The notes: generated by a model from the letters alone, not told the origin. DNA of 64,000 bases from Methylobacterium sp. FF17 (GCF_025813715.1 NZ_CP107532.1:2604001-2668000); one strand, 5' to 3'. Shown: positions 7,906-16,610, counted from the stretch's first letter. Numbers and translations are program-made.

Positions 7906-10056
7906 ATGTCGCTCACGCTTCGCGCTCGGCTCGCAGCCGGTACAACCCTGGCCTCGCTGTCTTTGCTTCTTCCGGCAGGCACCGCGACGGCCCAGCAGTC
8001 CGTGGCCCTGGAGGAGCTCAGCGTCACCTCGCCGAGCCCCATCCAGCCCGTTCGCGGGAGCGGTGGCGCATCGTCCGGGTCCGGCGCCACGTTCCCCGTA
8101 GGCGTGCTCCCGGTGGTGACCAACACCTTCTCGCCGGTCACCGTGGTGACGCAGCAGCAGATCGCGCGCGAGCAGCCACGCACCCTCGGGGACGCCCTGT
8201 TCGACCGCCCCGGCATTTCCTCCTCGACCTACGCGCCGGGGGCGGCCAGCCGGCCGATCATCCGCGGCCTCGACAATGCCCGCGTGCGCATCCAGGAGAA
8301 CGGCGTCATCAACAATGGCGTGTCGGACCTGGGCGAGGACCACACCGTCCCGGTCAATCCGCTGGTGAGCGACCGCATCGAGGTGATCCGCGGACCCGCC
8401 ACTCTGCGCTACGGCTCGGGCGCCATCGGCGGCGTCGTCTCCGCGGAGAACAACCGGGTTCCGACCTTCATCCCGGCGAACGGCGTCTCCGGACAGGTCA
8501 CGACGGGCTTCTCCAGCGTCGATAACGGGCGGCTCGGCGCCGCGACGGTCGACGCCGGCAAGGACGGCATCGCGGTCCACGCCGACGGCTTCAAGACCGC
8601 CACTGACAGCTACGCCATTCCGGGCGGCATCCAGCGCAACTCGGCCACCGAGTCGCAAGGCGGCTCGGTCGGCATCTCGGCCATCGGCGACCGCGGCTTC
8701 ATCGGCATCTCCTTCAGCCACTACGATGCGCTCTACCAGATCCCCGGCGGCGAGGCGGCCGAGAGCCGGACCCGCCTCGACCCGCGCCAGGACCGGGTTG
8801 TCGCCCGCGGCGAGTACCGTCCGCTGGACGGCCCTCTGGAGGTGATCCGCTTCTGGGCCGGCGGCTCGGTCTACCGGCACGACGAGATCGGCATCGGCGA
8901 GGACGGCATCGACGGCATCCAGGCGACCTTCAAGAGCCGGGAGGTCGAGGGGCGCATCGAGGCCCAGCACGTCCCGGTCTTCACCCCCCTCGGCACGCTG
9001 ACGGGCGCCCTTGGCGTGCAGAGCGGCCGACGCGTGCTCAACACCCAGGGCGAGAGCTTCCTGCCGCCGACCGAGTCGCGCTTCAACGCCGTCTACCTCT
9101 TCGAGCAGCTGGAGGTGGGAGGAGGACTTCGCTTCCAGGCGGCCGGACGCATCGAGGGCGCGCGCTCATCGAGCACGGCGGTACAGTTTCCGAGCGACTA
9201 CCTGCCCATCGAAGGCCAGGACCCGGTCTCATTCGGCCTGAAACGCCGGTTCGCCCCGAAGAGCGCCAGTTTCGGCGCCCTGCAGGACCTGCCCTACGGG
9301 TTCGTTGCCAGCGTGAACGGGTCCTACGTGGAGCGGGCCCCCACGGCCTATGAGTTGTTCTCACAGGGGCCGCACGACGCCACCGAGACCTTCGAGATCG
9401 GTGATCCCCGCCTGAAGCTGGAGCGGGCCCGCACGGTTGAGATGAGCATCCGCCGGGCGCAGGGGCCGCTGCGCCTCGACGCGACGGGCTACTACACCCG
9501 CTACACCGGCTTCATCTACAAGCGCGACACGGGCAACCGCTGCGGCGACGACTTCGCCTCCTGCGGCAGCGGCGATGAGCTGCGCCAGATCGTCTATTCG
9601 CAGCAGAACGCCACCTTTTACGGTGCGGAGATCGCCGCGCAGCTCGACGTGATCCCGGTGGGCAACGGTTGGGCCGGCATCGAGGCGCAGTACGACTTCG
9701 TCCGGGCGCAGTTCGATGACGGCTCCTACGTGCCGCGCATCCCGCCCCATCGCCTCGGCGGCGGTGTGTTCCTGGCGACCGATGGCTGGTTCGCCCGGGT
9801 GAACCTGCTGCACGCTTTCGACCATGTCGAGATCGCGCCGTTCGAGACGTTCACGCCTGGCTGGAACGACCTGCGCGCCGAGGTGAGCTACACCAAGGCC
9901 GTCGATCCGGCGATCTACGGTGCGAGCGAGTTCACGCTCGGCCTGCAGGGGCGCAACCTCCTGGACGACGACATCCGCAACTCGGCCTCGTTCAAGAAGG
10001 ATGAGATCCTGCTGCCTGGCCGCAACGTGCGCCTGTTCTTGACGGCGCGCTTCTAA
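7906..10056 (+). CDS. TonB-dependent outer-membrane receptor, ZnuD-like (probable zinc uptake)
   Basis: The 716-residue protein has a signal peptide (MSLTLRARLAAG to TATAQQ, about 28 residues) and a TonB-box-like LEELSVTSPS. The plug domain contains RPIIRGLDNARVRIQENGV, then SDLGEDHTVPVNPL, DRIEVIRGPATLRYGSGAIGG and a 22-strand-type barrel ending in aromatic F (LFLTARF). The plug phrases (HxVPVNPL, IEVIRGPATLRYGSGAIGGV) match the ZnuD zinc-receptor group more than siderophore receptors. The Zur-like box before it and the Fur/Zur gene 140 bp upstream agree. The substrate is inferred. Confidence 0.8.
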   Translation: MSLTLRARLAAGTTLASLSLLLPAGTATAQQSVALEELSVTSPSPIQPVRGSGGASSGSGATFPVGVLPVVTNTFSPVTVVTQQQIAREQPRTLGDALFDRPGISSSTYAPGAASRPIIRGLDNARVRIQENGVINNGVSDLGEDHTVPVNPLVSDRIEVIRGPATLRYGSGAIGGVVSAENNRVPTFIPANGVSGQVTTGFSSVDNGRLGAATVDAGKDGIAVHADGFKTATDSYAIPGGIQRNSATESQGGSVGISAIGDRGFIGISFSHYDALYQIPGGEAAESRTRLDPRQDRVVARGEYRPLDGPLEVIRFWAGGSVYRHDEIGIGEDGIDGIQATFKSREVEGRIEAQHVPVFTPLGTLTGALGVQSGRRVLNTQGESFLPPTESRFNAVYLFEQLEVGGGLRFQAAGRIEGARSSSTAVQFPSDYLPIEGQDPVSFGLKRRFAPKSASFGALQDLPYGFVASVNGSYVERAPTAYELFSQGPHDATETFEIGDPRLKLERARTVEMSIRRAQGPLRLDATGYYTRYTGFIYKRDTGNRCGDDFASCGSGDELRQIVYSQQNATFYGAEIAAQLDVIPVGNGWAGIEAQYDFVRAQFDDGSYVPRIPPHRLGGGVFLATDGWFARVNLLHAFDHVEIAPFETFTPGWNDLRAEVSYTKAVDPAIYGASEFTLGLQGRNLLDDDIRNSASFKKDEILLPGRNVRLFLTARF

Positions 10057-10066
10057 GAAGACCGGC

Positions 10067-10098
10067 GCCGCCTCCAAGAACTTTCAGGTGGAGGCGGC
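10067..10098. terminator. bidirectional hairpin between convergent genes
   Basis: A perfect 9-bp stem, GCCGCCTCC / GGAGGCGGC, with a 14-nt loop lies between the TonB receptor stop (10056) and the convergent metallothionein stop (10107). There is no long T-tract on either side, so its efficiency as an intrinsic terminator is uncertain. Confidence 0.55.
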
Positions 10099-10106
10099 CC
10101 GGTGGA

Positions 10107-10280
10107 TCAACCGTGGCAGGCGCAGCCGGCATGGTTGCAGCCGGCATGCCCCTTGTGCCCGTCGGCGCACTCGTCACAGCAATAAGCCTTCTCGTCGCGC
10201 TTCACCGCCTTGGTCAGCGAGACTACGCAGACACAATCCTGGCAGGCGCACTTCACCATCTCGACATCGACGCTGGTCAT
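10107..10280 (-). CDS. bacterial metallothionein (SmtA/BmtA type)
   Basis: This 57-residue ORF has 10 cysteines (positions 11, 13, 16, 18, 34, 35, 38, 48, 53, 55) and four histidines (42, 45, 50, 56). The signature is KCACQDCVCVV, then AYCCDECADGH, then a C-terminal GHAGCNHAGCACHG. That is the order of the SmtA family (KCAC..C.C near the N-terminus, YCC..CA.GH in the zinc-finger part). It should chelate Zn, Cd or Cu in the cytoplasm. AAGGAGAG lies 5 bp before the ATG. The start overlaps the stop of the SmtB-type regulator gene, so the two are translationally coupled. Confidence 0.9.
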   Translation of the reverse strand: MTSVDVEMVKCACQDCVCVVSLTKAVKRDEKAYCCDECADGHKGHAGCNHAGCACHG

Positions 10281-10651
10281 GGGTTCTCTCCTTCAAATCC
10301 GGTTTGATCCCCACCGTCATTGGTGCAGGGGGCGTGGGAATGCTCGTGCGGCTCGGTGAAGTGAGCGACCATGTTCCGCAGCACGTCACGGACGTGGTCG
10401 TCGTCAATCGCATAGGCCACGTGACGTCCATGGCGAGTCGCACGCAATAGGCGCGCGGTCCGCAGGAGACGAAGGTGATGCGAGGTCAGCGACTGAGAGA
10501 GGCTCAAGCGTGCACCGAGCGCACCCACCTCCATGGGCTCGTCCAGGCAAGCAAGCACGATCCGCAAACGGTTCGGCTCGCCGAGCAGCTTGAAAACCTC
10601 GGCGATGTCCCTGACCTGATCCTGCGAGAGATGCTGCACTCCTACCCTCAA
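10277..10651 (-). CDS. ArsR/SmtB-family zinc-sensing repressor
   Basis: The 124-residue winged-helix protein contains LLGEPNRLRIVLACL, then the recognition helix SLSQSLTSHHLRLLRTARLL, then RHGRHVAYAID. The last helix has DDHVRDV with VAHFTE, reproducing the D-x-H and H-x2-E spacing (D, H+2, H+13, E+16) of the SmtB alpha-5 zinc site. The ELCVCD-type alpha-3 metal site of ArsR/CadC is absent. The annotated start is TTG inside the operator; a GTG four codons later (10639) may be the true start. The 4-bp overlap with the metallothionein gene makes that the target: zinc binding would release the operator. Confidence 0.9.
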   Translation of the reverse strand: MRVGVQHLSQDQVRDIAEVFKLLGEPNRLRIVLACLDEPMEVGALGARLSLSQSLTSHHLRLLRTARLLRATRHGRHVAYAIDDDHVRDVLRNMVAHFTEPHEHSHAPCTNDGGDQTGFEGENP

Positions 10652-10676
10652 TACATGAGCATGTGTTCATGTATTG
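10649..10676. promoter_or_regulatory. SmtB/ArsR-type palindromic operator
   Basis: A perfect inverted repeat has 10-bp arms CAATACATGA and TCATGTATTG separated by 8 bp (GCATGTGT). It is like ArsR/SmtB operators (ATA-x-TGAACA-type dyads) and covers the start of the smtB-type gene, as expected for an autorepressed smtB-metallothionein operon. Confidence 0.8.
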
Positions 10677-10848
10677 CTGATCAGCGGCGCGACGTCAATC
10701 CAGTTCAACGAACCTGCCGCGAAGCGACCTGCCAATCGCTCCGCAGTCCCTGCAGGCCAGTCGAGTAGATACCCACATCACGAAGACCGCAGGCATCGAC
10801 CGCGGCACTTGGCAAGATAGGAGAGAAAGCGTGGCGCGACCTGACCTA

Positions 10849-11710
10849 GAGGCTGTTATGAACTGGCCGCGAGTTGAGCGGCTTGTTTGAGCATGAGGCA
10901 GACGAAGGCGACGATGTGGAGATCTGCGAGCGTACTGGGATAGCGCTCGTAGTCCTTGACGAGGCGTCGGAAGCGGGTCGCCCAGGCGAAGGAGCGCTCC
11001 ACCACCCAGCGCCGCGGCAGCAGGACGAAGCCGCGCTTGGCCTCGGGCAGTCTGACGACCTCCAGTTCGATGCCGTGCTCGCGGGCGGACTGGGCCGGTT
11101 TCTCACCGGTGTACCCCTGGTCGACGTAGGCCAGGTCGATGCTGTCGCCGGTGGCGGCCTGCACGGCTTGCGCCAGACGCCCGACCTGGGCGCGATCGTC
11201 GGCGTCGGCGGGCGTGACGTGCAGGGCCAGGAGGTGGCCGAGCGTATCGACGGCCAGGTGGACTTTCGAGCCCTTCTTGCGCTTGGCGCCATCGTAGCCA
11301 GCCCGCTCGCCGCTCTCGGGCGTCGAACGCAAGGTCCGACTGTCGAGGATCGCCGCGCTGGGCTCAGGCGAACGTCCGGAGGCCAGACGCAGCAGCGCGC
11401 GGAGGTCGTCAGCCAGTTGCTCGAAGCAGCCGGCCGCCAGCCAACGCTGGGCCTGCTGATAGACGGCTTCCCAGGGTGGCAGGTCATTGGGCATCCACCG
11501 CCACGGTGCGCCTGTCTTCACGACGTAGCGCAGGCCGTTGAACACCTCGCGCAAGCTATGCTCGCGCTGTCTCGCATCCTCGCGCAGCAGCGTCAGGTAA
11601 GGGGCGACCAGCGCCCACTCATCATCGGAGACATCGGATGGGTAGGATCTGCGCGAAGAGGTCATGCCCCTTCATCTGGAATCCTCGAACAACGGGTCCA
11701 TAACAGCCTC
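10849..11710 (-). mobile_element. IS5-family insertion sequence, copy 1
   Basis: The 862-bp element has near-perfect terminal inverted repeats GAGGCTGTTATGAAC / GTCCATAACAGCCTC. It is flanked by TA (10847-10848 and 11711-11712) within CTAG, the target usual for the IS427-like group of IS5. A second copy of identical length is at 40063-40924. It carries one intact transposase gene. Confidence 0.9.
10856..11665 (-). CDS. IS5-family transposase
   Basis: The 269-residue single-ORF DDE transposase has an N-terminal DUF4096-like region ([31 protein letters not shown]) and the catalytic residues in [16 protein letters not shown] and [11 protein letters not shown]. No frameshift is needed. It differs at only about ten residues from the transposase at 40070, so both look intact and recently active. 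Confidence 0.9.
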   Translation of the reverse strand: MTSSRRSYPSDVSDDEWALVAPYLTLLREDARQREHSLREVFNGLRYVVKTGAPWRWMPNDLPPWEAVYQQAQRWLAAGCFEQLADDLRALLRLASGRSPEPSAAILDSRTLRSTPESGERAGYDGAKRKKGSKVHLAVDTLGHLLALHVTPADADDRAQVGRLAQAVQAATGDSIDLAYVDQGYTGEKPAQSAREHGIELEVVRLPEAKRGFVLLPRRWVVERSFAWATRFRRLVKDYERYPSTLADLHIVAFVCLMLKQAAQLAASS

Positions 11711-12153
11711 TAGGCACGAAGCGGATCTGCCCGACGACGGGCAAGAAGTTCTACGATCTCGGCAAGGACCCCGTCATCTCGCCCTACTCAGGCGAGGTGG
11801 TCCCGCCCACGGTCGCGGCGTCGCTTGGCAGGGGGGGCGCTCCGGTCGTCGCGCGCAAGGAAGCCCCGTCCGAGGACGAGGACGAAGCCGAGGGTCCGGA
11901 GCTGGTTTCCCTGGACGAGGTCGAAGCCGAGGAGGCCGACAAGGATACCGATGCCGAGGGGGATGACGCCCTGGACATCGAGGACGCCGATGACGTGTCC
12001 GAGGATGACACCCTCGTCGTCGACGAGGACGACGACGACACGGACAGCCTCGTCGAGGTCGAGCCGGACGAAGACGAGTAGCGTCCTCCGGGCCGAACCA
12101 GCCACGGGATGGCGCGCATGGCTCTCCCGTGGCTTGCACGCCGAGGCGCCCGG

Positions 12154-12417
12154 CTAGGATCTGGTGGGCTTCGACATCAGCAGGGCCGACCGGACGGCCA
12201 TGCGTCGTGCCGGCTCGCTGGCCTCGGCATCCATCATCGTCCGATAAGCATGGCCGTGCCTCGCGACGGATGCAGCCAGGTCGACGACGAGACCGTGACC
12301 GATCCGGTAGTCCCTGGTCGACGGCTCGGAGAGGTAGGTGTCGACCGCGGCCACCAAGTCCTCAATCGCGATCCGCTCTTCCGTTACCAGATCCCACAGC
12401 GTGTCGTTCTTCGACAT
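12154..12417 (-). CDS. hypothetical small protein
   Basis: The 87-residue product starts at MSKNDTLWDLVTEERIAIED; the open frame extends to 12543 without support. It is a mainly helical, soluble protein with a two-helix pattern (LVAAVDTYL, GLVVDLAASVARHGHAY). It is convergent with the broken TIGR02300 gene and divergent from the Zur-like-box gene at 12667. No family recognised. Confidence 0.5.
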   Translation of the reverse strand: MSKNDTLWDLVTEERIAIEDLVAAVDTYLSEPSTRDYRIGHGLVVDLAASVARHGHAYRTMMDAEASEPARRMAVRSALLMSKPTRS

Positions 12418-12595
12418 CGCGTGGCCTGAACCCCGCGATCTGCCGGGGGCAAATGGGCAATCGATGTTTGCGACGTGCCCTGACGTTTCGTTCGGGGTCG
12501 TCCTGTGGCGCATCGGTTTGCGGTGCCTCCAGCGGCGTACCATCGACCCCGATGCATCCGACCAGCGACCGATCAGAGGCAGGCTCAGCCAACGA

Positions 12596-12610
12596 TGTAA
12601 TGTTATTGCG
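12596..12610. promoter_or_regulatory. Zur-like box C
   Basis: TGTAATGTTATTGCG shares the TGTAAYGTT core of the boxes at 7797, 7875 and 14149. It is 57 bp before the start of the 12667 gene, a normal promoter distance. The dyad is imperfect. Confidence 0.4.
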
Positions 12611-12666
12611 TTGCGTGACTTGGAGCCTTAGAGATTGTCACTCTGCCGCTGTCAACCGTCACGGTC

Positions 12667-13350
12667 ATGCGCGAATATCCCCCACAGGTCGGCCAGCCCC
12701 GATCAGCGTCATCGCCGGATCTGAGCTTCTACGAGATCCCCCCCGGTGGCTCGGACTACGGAGACAGGGTGTCCTCGCTGATCGCTCGTCTCGTCCCGGG
12801 CTACGGTACAGTTTCCGAGGTCGGGTCGGCGTCTGGGGAGCTCTGCCGTACCCTTCGCAATCGGTCGGCCGGCACGGATGCCGAGGCTGGTTCTGACAGC
12901 GACTTGGTGCTGACGTGCGTGGACGACGTTGCCCGGTTCGACGCGCGAAAGCTCCTGTCGCACTGTCTCGTCTCCGCTCGGCGCGCCGTCGTCTGGGTCG
13001 TGCCTGCCGATGACGGCACGAGGCTCCTGGGACCGACCCTGGCGGGCTGCCTGCCGCGTGCATGGGTCGAGGAGTTGGAGAGCCGTCCCCTCTCTCTCGA
13101 AACCCTCTACGCGACCGTCTGCCAGGATTGCCCACCGAGCATCGTCACGAGCACGGCTTGGTCCATGCCCTTGGTGATCCATGACCTCGGGGCCTTCACG
13201 ACCGACCTGACCTATCGCCTGGGATGGTCCGGGAGCCCGCGGGAAGCGGATCTCCATGTGCACCTGAATCAGGTTGCCAGTGCCCACCCCTTCGGGCACG
13301 CCATACCCGTGTCGAGGCGGTCCGCCGTCCTTGCCTGGATGCTCCAGTGA
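12667..13350 (+). CDS. methyltransferase-like protein of unknown function
   Basis: The 227-residue protein has a Rossmann-like core. VSEVGSASGELCRTL resembles SAM-binding motif I but with S-A-S for the usual G-x-G. LVLTCVDDVARFDARKLL and AVVWVVPADDGTRLL resemble later methyltransferase strands. The degenerate glycine motif means it may not bind SAM. A Zur-like box lies 57 bp upstream, in a zone rich in metal genes, which hints at zinc-responsive expression (inference). It is followed by a convergent truncated membrane gene. Confidence 0.5.
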   Translation: MREYPPQVGQPRSASSPDLSFYEIPPGGSDYGDRVSSLIARLVPGYGTVSEVGSASGELCRTLRNRSAGTDAEAGSDSDLVLTCVDDVARFDARKLLSHCLVSARRAVVWVVPADDGTRLLGPTLAGCLPRAWVEELESRPLSLETLYATVCQDCPPSIVTSTAWSMPLVIHDLGAFTTDLTYRLGWSGSPREADLHVHLNQVASAHPFGHAIPVSRRSAVLAWMLQ

Positions 13351-13404
13351 ACGCCGAACCATTACGAGTCATCTACCGGCCCCCGAAGCGAACGTCCGAC
13401 GAGC

Positions 13405-14148
13405 TTACAGGTAGCTTAGGCCCGGCCAGGCGGCGCGGCGTTTAAGGCCGCCCATCCAGCGGCAGGCAAGCCAGAGCGGCGGAACCAGGACGGCGGCGAT
13501 CACCCAGATCTGCACCGGGGCTCCCGCCTCGATCCGGCCGGAAGGGCCGGCAAGGCCGAGCGCCAAGGCGCCGTCATTGAGCAGGCGCAGCAGCCAGAGA
13601 TGCGCAAGGTAGAAGAACAGCGGCGTCCCCCCGAAGGTGCGCAGGACCCCGAGGCTTCGCGCCGGCACCGCCTCGAACAGGGCGAGGAGCCCGAGGCCGA
13701 GGGCCGACGTCAGTAGCAGGAAGTCGGCCGAGGGCGGGTACTTGGTCAGGTTGACGAAGGAGAGCGCGGTCATGAGGGACGTCGCCCCCGTCTGCCACGG
13801 CACCGGCTCGCCGTAGCCATTGAGGCTCCGCAGGATCAGGAAGGCGGCCAGCGCCGCGCCGCTCAGCGTCAGGAGCCCGGAGCGGCGGGTGCCCGGCGCG
13901 ACCTGCCCGGCAAAGAGCGGCCCGAGAGCGTAGCCCGCCGCGATCACGCCGAACCAGGGCAGCACCGGGTAGGAGGTCCGCGCCACGCCCCAGGGCAGTT
14001 CGAGGAAGCCGCGCTGGTGAAGGATCAACCAGAGGACGTAGCCGGTGTCGCCGGGTTGGAGCACGAGCCCGTCGAACAGGTTGTGGCCGAGCATCACCGC
14101 CAGGGCGAAGAGCACAGTCAATCCGCCGGAGCCAGATTCTTGAAACAT
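13405..14148 (-). pseudogene. truncated DUF1624/heparan-glucosaminide acetyltransferase-like membrane protein
   Basis: The sequence matches the C-terminal two-thirds of the family: VMLGHNLFDGL, GVARTSYPVLPWFGVIAAGYALGPLF, NGYGEPVPW, FVNLTKYPPSADFLLLTSALGL and FFYLAHLWLLRLL. Seven or so membrane helices remain. The N-terminal helices, which normally hold the ALDALRGLAIVLMALDH-type start, are gone; the homology begins abruptly at GGLTVLFALAVML. The longer open frame to 14319 is unrelated sequence. So it is probably a 5'-deleted pseudogene whose start now abuts a Zur-like palindrome. Confidence 0.7.
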
Positions 14149-14160
14149 TGTAACGTTACA
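14149..14160. promoter_or_regulatory. Zur-like palindrome D
   Basis: TGTAACGTTACA is a perfect 12-bp palindrome directly before an ATG of the truncated minus-strand membrane gene. It shares the TGTAAYGTT core with the boxes at 7797 and 12596. The gene it once controlled may be the deleted one. Confidence 0.45.
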
Positions 14161-14315
14161 TCCACGCACTGGCCTGGCTGGCGCTCGCTGGCCCATCGGA
14201 GGGAGGTTGCGTGAAAGCAGCGAGATGTCCGACTGGCCGTTCGTTCGAACGGAATCCGCAAATGACAGTCGGATACCGCAAGGGGTCCTGCCGGAGTACA
14301 GGGAGGCTCGGCCTA

Positions 14316-16610
14316 TCAAAAAGAAAGCCTCATGCCACCGACGAAGTTGCGCGGGGTCCCGGCGAACACCGATCCCGTTGTCCCAGACAGGACGCTAGCC
14401 CCGTTCTGCAGCCCGGTCGTCGCGCTGATTGAGTTCGCCAGGTTCTGAGCCGAGGCGACGTAGGTCTTGTCGAAGACGTTGCGGGCCTCGAAGAAGAGGT
14501 TCAGTCGTTTCGCGTAGCCGCCGGCTAGCTCCGTGGCGTAGTGCAGGTTCAGGTTGACGATGGTGTAGCCCGGCGCCCTGAGCTGGTTGGCGTTGTCGAT
14601 GAAGAAGTCGTCCTGGAACACCGTCTCGACGTAGGCTCCCAGGCCTGCCAGCGGTCCGGTCAGTTGGTCGTAACCCACGCGGGCGAGGAGCTGGTTGGCC
14701 GGCACGCCGGGGATCTTGTTGCCGGCCCGGTCGAACTGCGCGGTACGTGTCCCGGCACTGAGTTGCTCGACGTACCGGGTGTAGATCTGGTCGTCGTAGG
14801 TGTAGGCCGCCGTCGCCTTCCAACCGGGGGCGAACGCCCAGCTTGCGCCGACCTCGATGCCACGGTGCTCCGAGGCGGGTGCGTTGAAGGTGTAGCTCAG
14901 GAGACCAGCTCCTGGCGATTGCGAGATCAACTCGTTGCGGAAGAACTCGTAGAAGCCCGTCACGCTGAGGCGGACGTTCTCGGTCGGGGTCCAGTCCGCA
15001 CCGAGATCGAACCCAAGGTTCTCCTGGGTCTGAAGCTGGGTGTTGCTGCCGGGCACGCCGGCGGGCGTGATGAACAGGTTGCCGGCGGTGGGAGTGCTGT
15101 AGCCGGTCGCGACCCGCCCGCGGAACTGCCACGCCTCGCTCGGTCGGTAGAGCAGCGAGAGCTCAGGGGCGACGTTGAGGAAGCTGCGGTCCACGTTCGC
15201 CAGCGTCGTGGTCGTGCTCGTGGCCGTGTAGCTGTAGGTCATGTTGCGCCCTTTGATCGTGGTGTTCTCGGCGCTGATGCCAGCCACCGCGATCCACTGG
15301 TCGCTGAGTTGGACCTCGGCGCGGGCTCGGCCTCCCAGATTGGCCTGCGTCGCCTCCTGATCGGCGGTCAGGGCCCCGAGGCGCGGTCCGCCGTAGGGCG
15401 CGCGATTGTAGGTCAGCTGATTGGTGTTCAGGGTGTTGTAGGCCAGCGCGACGTATCCGGTCGCCGGCAGGCCGAAGAGGTCACCGCGCCGGGTCAGGTC
15501 GGTGAGGAAGTTGAAGCCCGGGAAGTCGCCTCGGGAGGACGTCGTGTAGAAGGGCTGGTTGATGTTGCGGTCATCGAACACGAGCTGCGTGCGCCAGGTC
15601 GTGAACGCGTCGAGGTCGTGTTCCCAGTGGCCGCCAATGATGGTGCGACGGTCCCCGCGCAGGAAGCTGCCCTCATTGGCCGTGACCGGCACGGTCGCGC
15701 CATTCCGGCCATTGCGGAGGAGGTTGTAGGTCACGCAGCCGGGGGCGGCGTTCAGCGCCGTGGCACAGCCACGCTGGAAGGGATTGATCGCGAACTGGTC
15801 GAGCGAGGCACGTCCGGGGAGGTTGGTAAACACCTCGTTGTTGATGATCTTGAGCGTGAAGCGATTGTCCGGAGTCGGCGTGTAGGTGCCCAGGAAATTG
15901 ATGGTCTGGGTGTCGAAGGCATTGTGGCTGAGGAAGCCGTTGCCGCGCGTGTCGCTGGTGAACAGGCTGTACTCGAAGGGGCCGCTGACACCGCCGAAGG
16001 TGGCGTAGTTGTTAAGGTAGCCGAAGCTGCCGGCGTCGACGCCGTACTCGACCCCGTTGATCTCGGATCCACGCCGGGTGACGAAGTTGAGGGCTCCGCC
16101 GGTCGCGTAGTTGCCGAAGAAGGCCGATTGCGGTCCCCGGAACACGTCGATGCGGCCGTAGGCGCGGGGGTCCGTCAGGTCGAAGCGCGAAGTCCCGTCC
16201 GCCTGCGTGACGGGAAAGCCGTCCTCCAGCACGACCATGTTGCGGTTCACGCCGGTCGAGCGGGCGTTGTTGCCCCGGATCGAGATGACGATGTCGCGCG
16301 GGCCATTGCCCTGGCGGACGGTGACCCCGGGGCTGTTGCGGAGCACGTCGGCGACGGTGGTTGCCGCCCGGTTCTCGATGACGCCCTCTCGCCCGATGCT
16401 GGTGACGACCTCGCCGACGGGACGGTCCAGGGGCGTCGGTGCGGCGGCACCGGTAGGCGCGATGGCGGTCCGGCCACTCCCCTGACCGGCGCCGCCGCCC
16501 TGGCCCTCGATGGAAAGCTCTTCGAGGGTCACGGCCTGACCCGTGGCCTGGGCCTGCGCCATCGTAATCGCGAAAGGGCTTGCGCCGAGAAGAAGGGCCA
16601 GCGTGCGCAT
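14316..16610 (-). CDS. TonB-dependent siderophore-type receptor
   Basis: The 764-residue receptor begins with signal peptide MRTLALLLGASPFAITMAQA; an earlier ATG at 16640 is also possible. A TonB-box-like VTLEELSIEG follows, then a plug (TVADVLRNSPGVTVRQGNGP, ISIRGNNARSTGVNRNMVVL, IDVFRGPQSAFFGNYATGG) and a barrel ending FVGGMRLSF. The group resembles FecA/ferric-siderophore receptors. It is the last gene of a minus-strand operon with two DUF2946-like genes and a PepSY protein, so it probably imports a metal complex whose release or reduction the PepSY membrane protein assists. Confidence 0.85.
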   Translation of the reverse strand: MRTLALLLGASPFAITMAQAQATGQAVTLEELSIEGQGGGAGQGSGRTAIAPTGAAAPTPLDRPVGEVVTSIGREGVIENRAATTVADVLRNSPGVTVRQGNGPRDIVISIRGNNARSTGVNRNMVVLEDGFPVTQADGTSRFDLTDPRAYGRIDVFRGPQSAFFGNYATGGALNFVTRRGSEINGVEYGVDAGSFGYLNNYATFGGVSGPFEYSLFTSDTRGNGFLSHNAFDTQTINFLGTYTPTPDNRFTLKIINNEVFTNLPGRASLDQFAINPFQRGCATALNAAPGCVTYNLLRNGRNGATVPVTANEGSFLRGDRRTIIGGHWEHDLDAFTTWRTQLVFDDRNINQPFYTTSSRGDFPGFNFLTDLTRRGDLFGLPATGYVALAYNTLNTNQLTYNRAPYGGPRLGALTADQEATQANLGGRARAEVQLSDQWIAVAGISAENTTIKGRNMTYSYTATSTTTTLANVDRSFLNVAPELSLLYRPSEAWQFRGRVATGYSTPTAGNLFITPAGVPGSNTQLQTQENLGFDLGADWTPTENVRLSVTGFYEFFRNELISQSPGAGLLSYTFNAPASEHRGIEVGASWAFAPGWKATAAYTYDDQIYTRYVEQLSAGTRTAQFDRAGNKIPGVPANQLLARVGYDQLTGPLAGLGAYVETVFQDDFFIDNANQLRAPGYTIVNLNLHYATELAGGYAKRLNLFFEARNVFDKTYVASAQNLANSISATTGLQNGASVLSGTTGSVFAGTPRNFVGGMRLSF

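Larger units (their letters stand above)
10831..12081 (+). pseudogene. TIGR02300 (FYDLN acid) protein gene interrupted by IS5
   Basis: GTG at 10831 (GATAGGAGAG upstream) encodes VARPDL. The IS then intervenes, and the frame resumes at 11713 with GTKRICPTTGKKFYDLGKDP. A very acidic tail rich in Asp/Glu/Val follows to TAG at 12081. This is the TIGR02300 family: an N-terminal zinc-ribbon-like GTKRICP..GKKFYDL domain and an acidic C-terminus. Removing 10849-11710 and one TA restores a continuous frame across codon 6/7 (Leu-Gly), so the insertion is the only visible damage. The frame lacks the second Cys pair (TTGKK), so zinc binding would be weak. Function of the family is unknown. Confidence 0.85.

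Noticed and set aside
9361..10077. 238-codon minus-strand frame overlapping the TonB receptor end
   Set aside because: Antisense shadow of the receptor barrel; the real minus-strand genes begin at the metallothionein.
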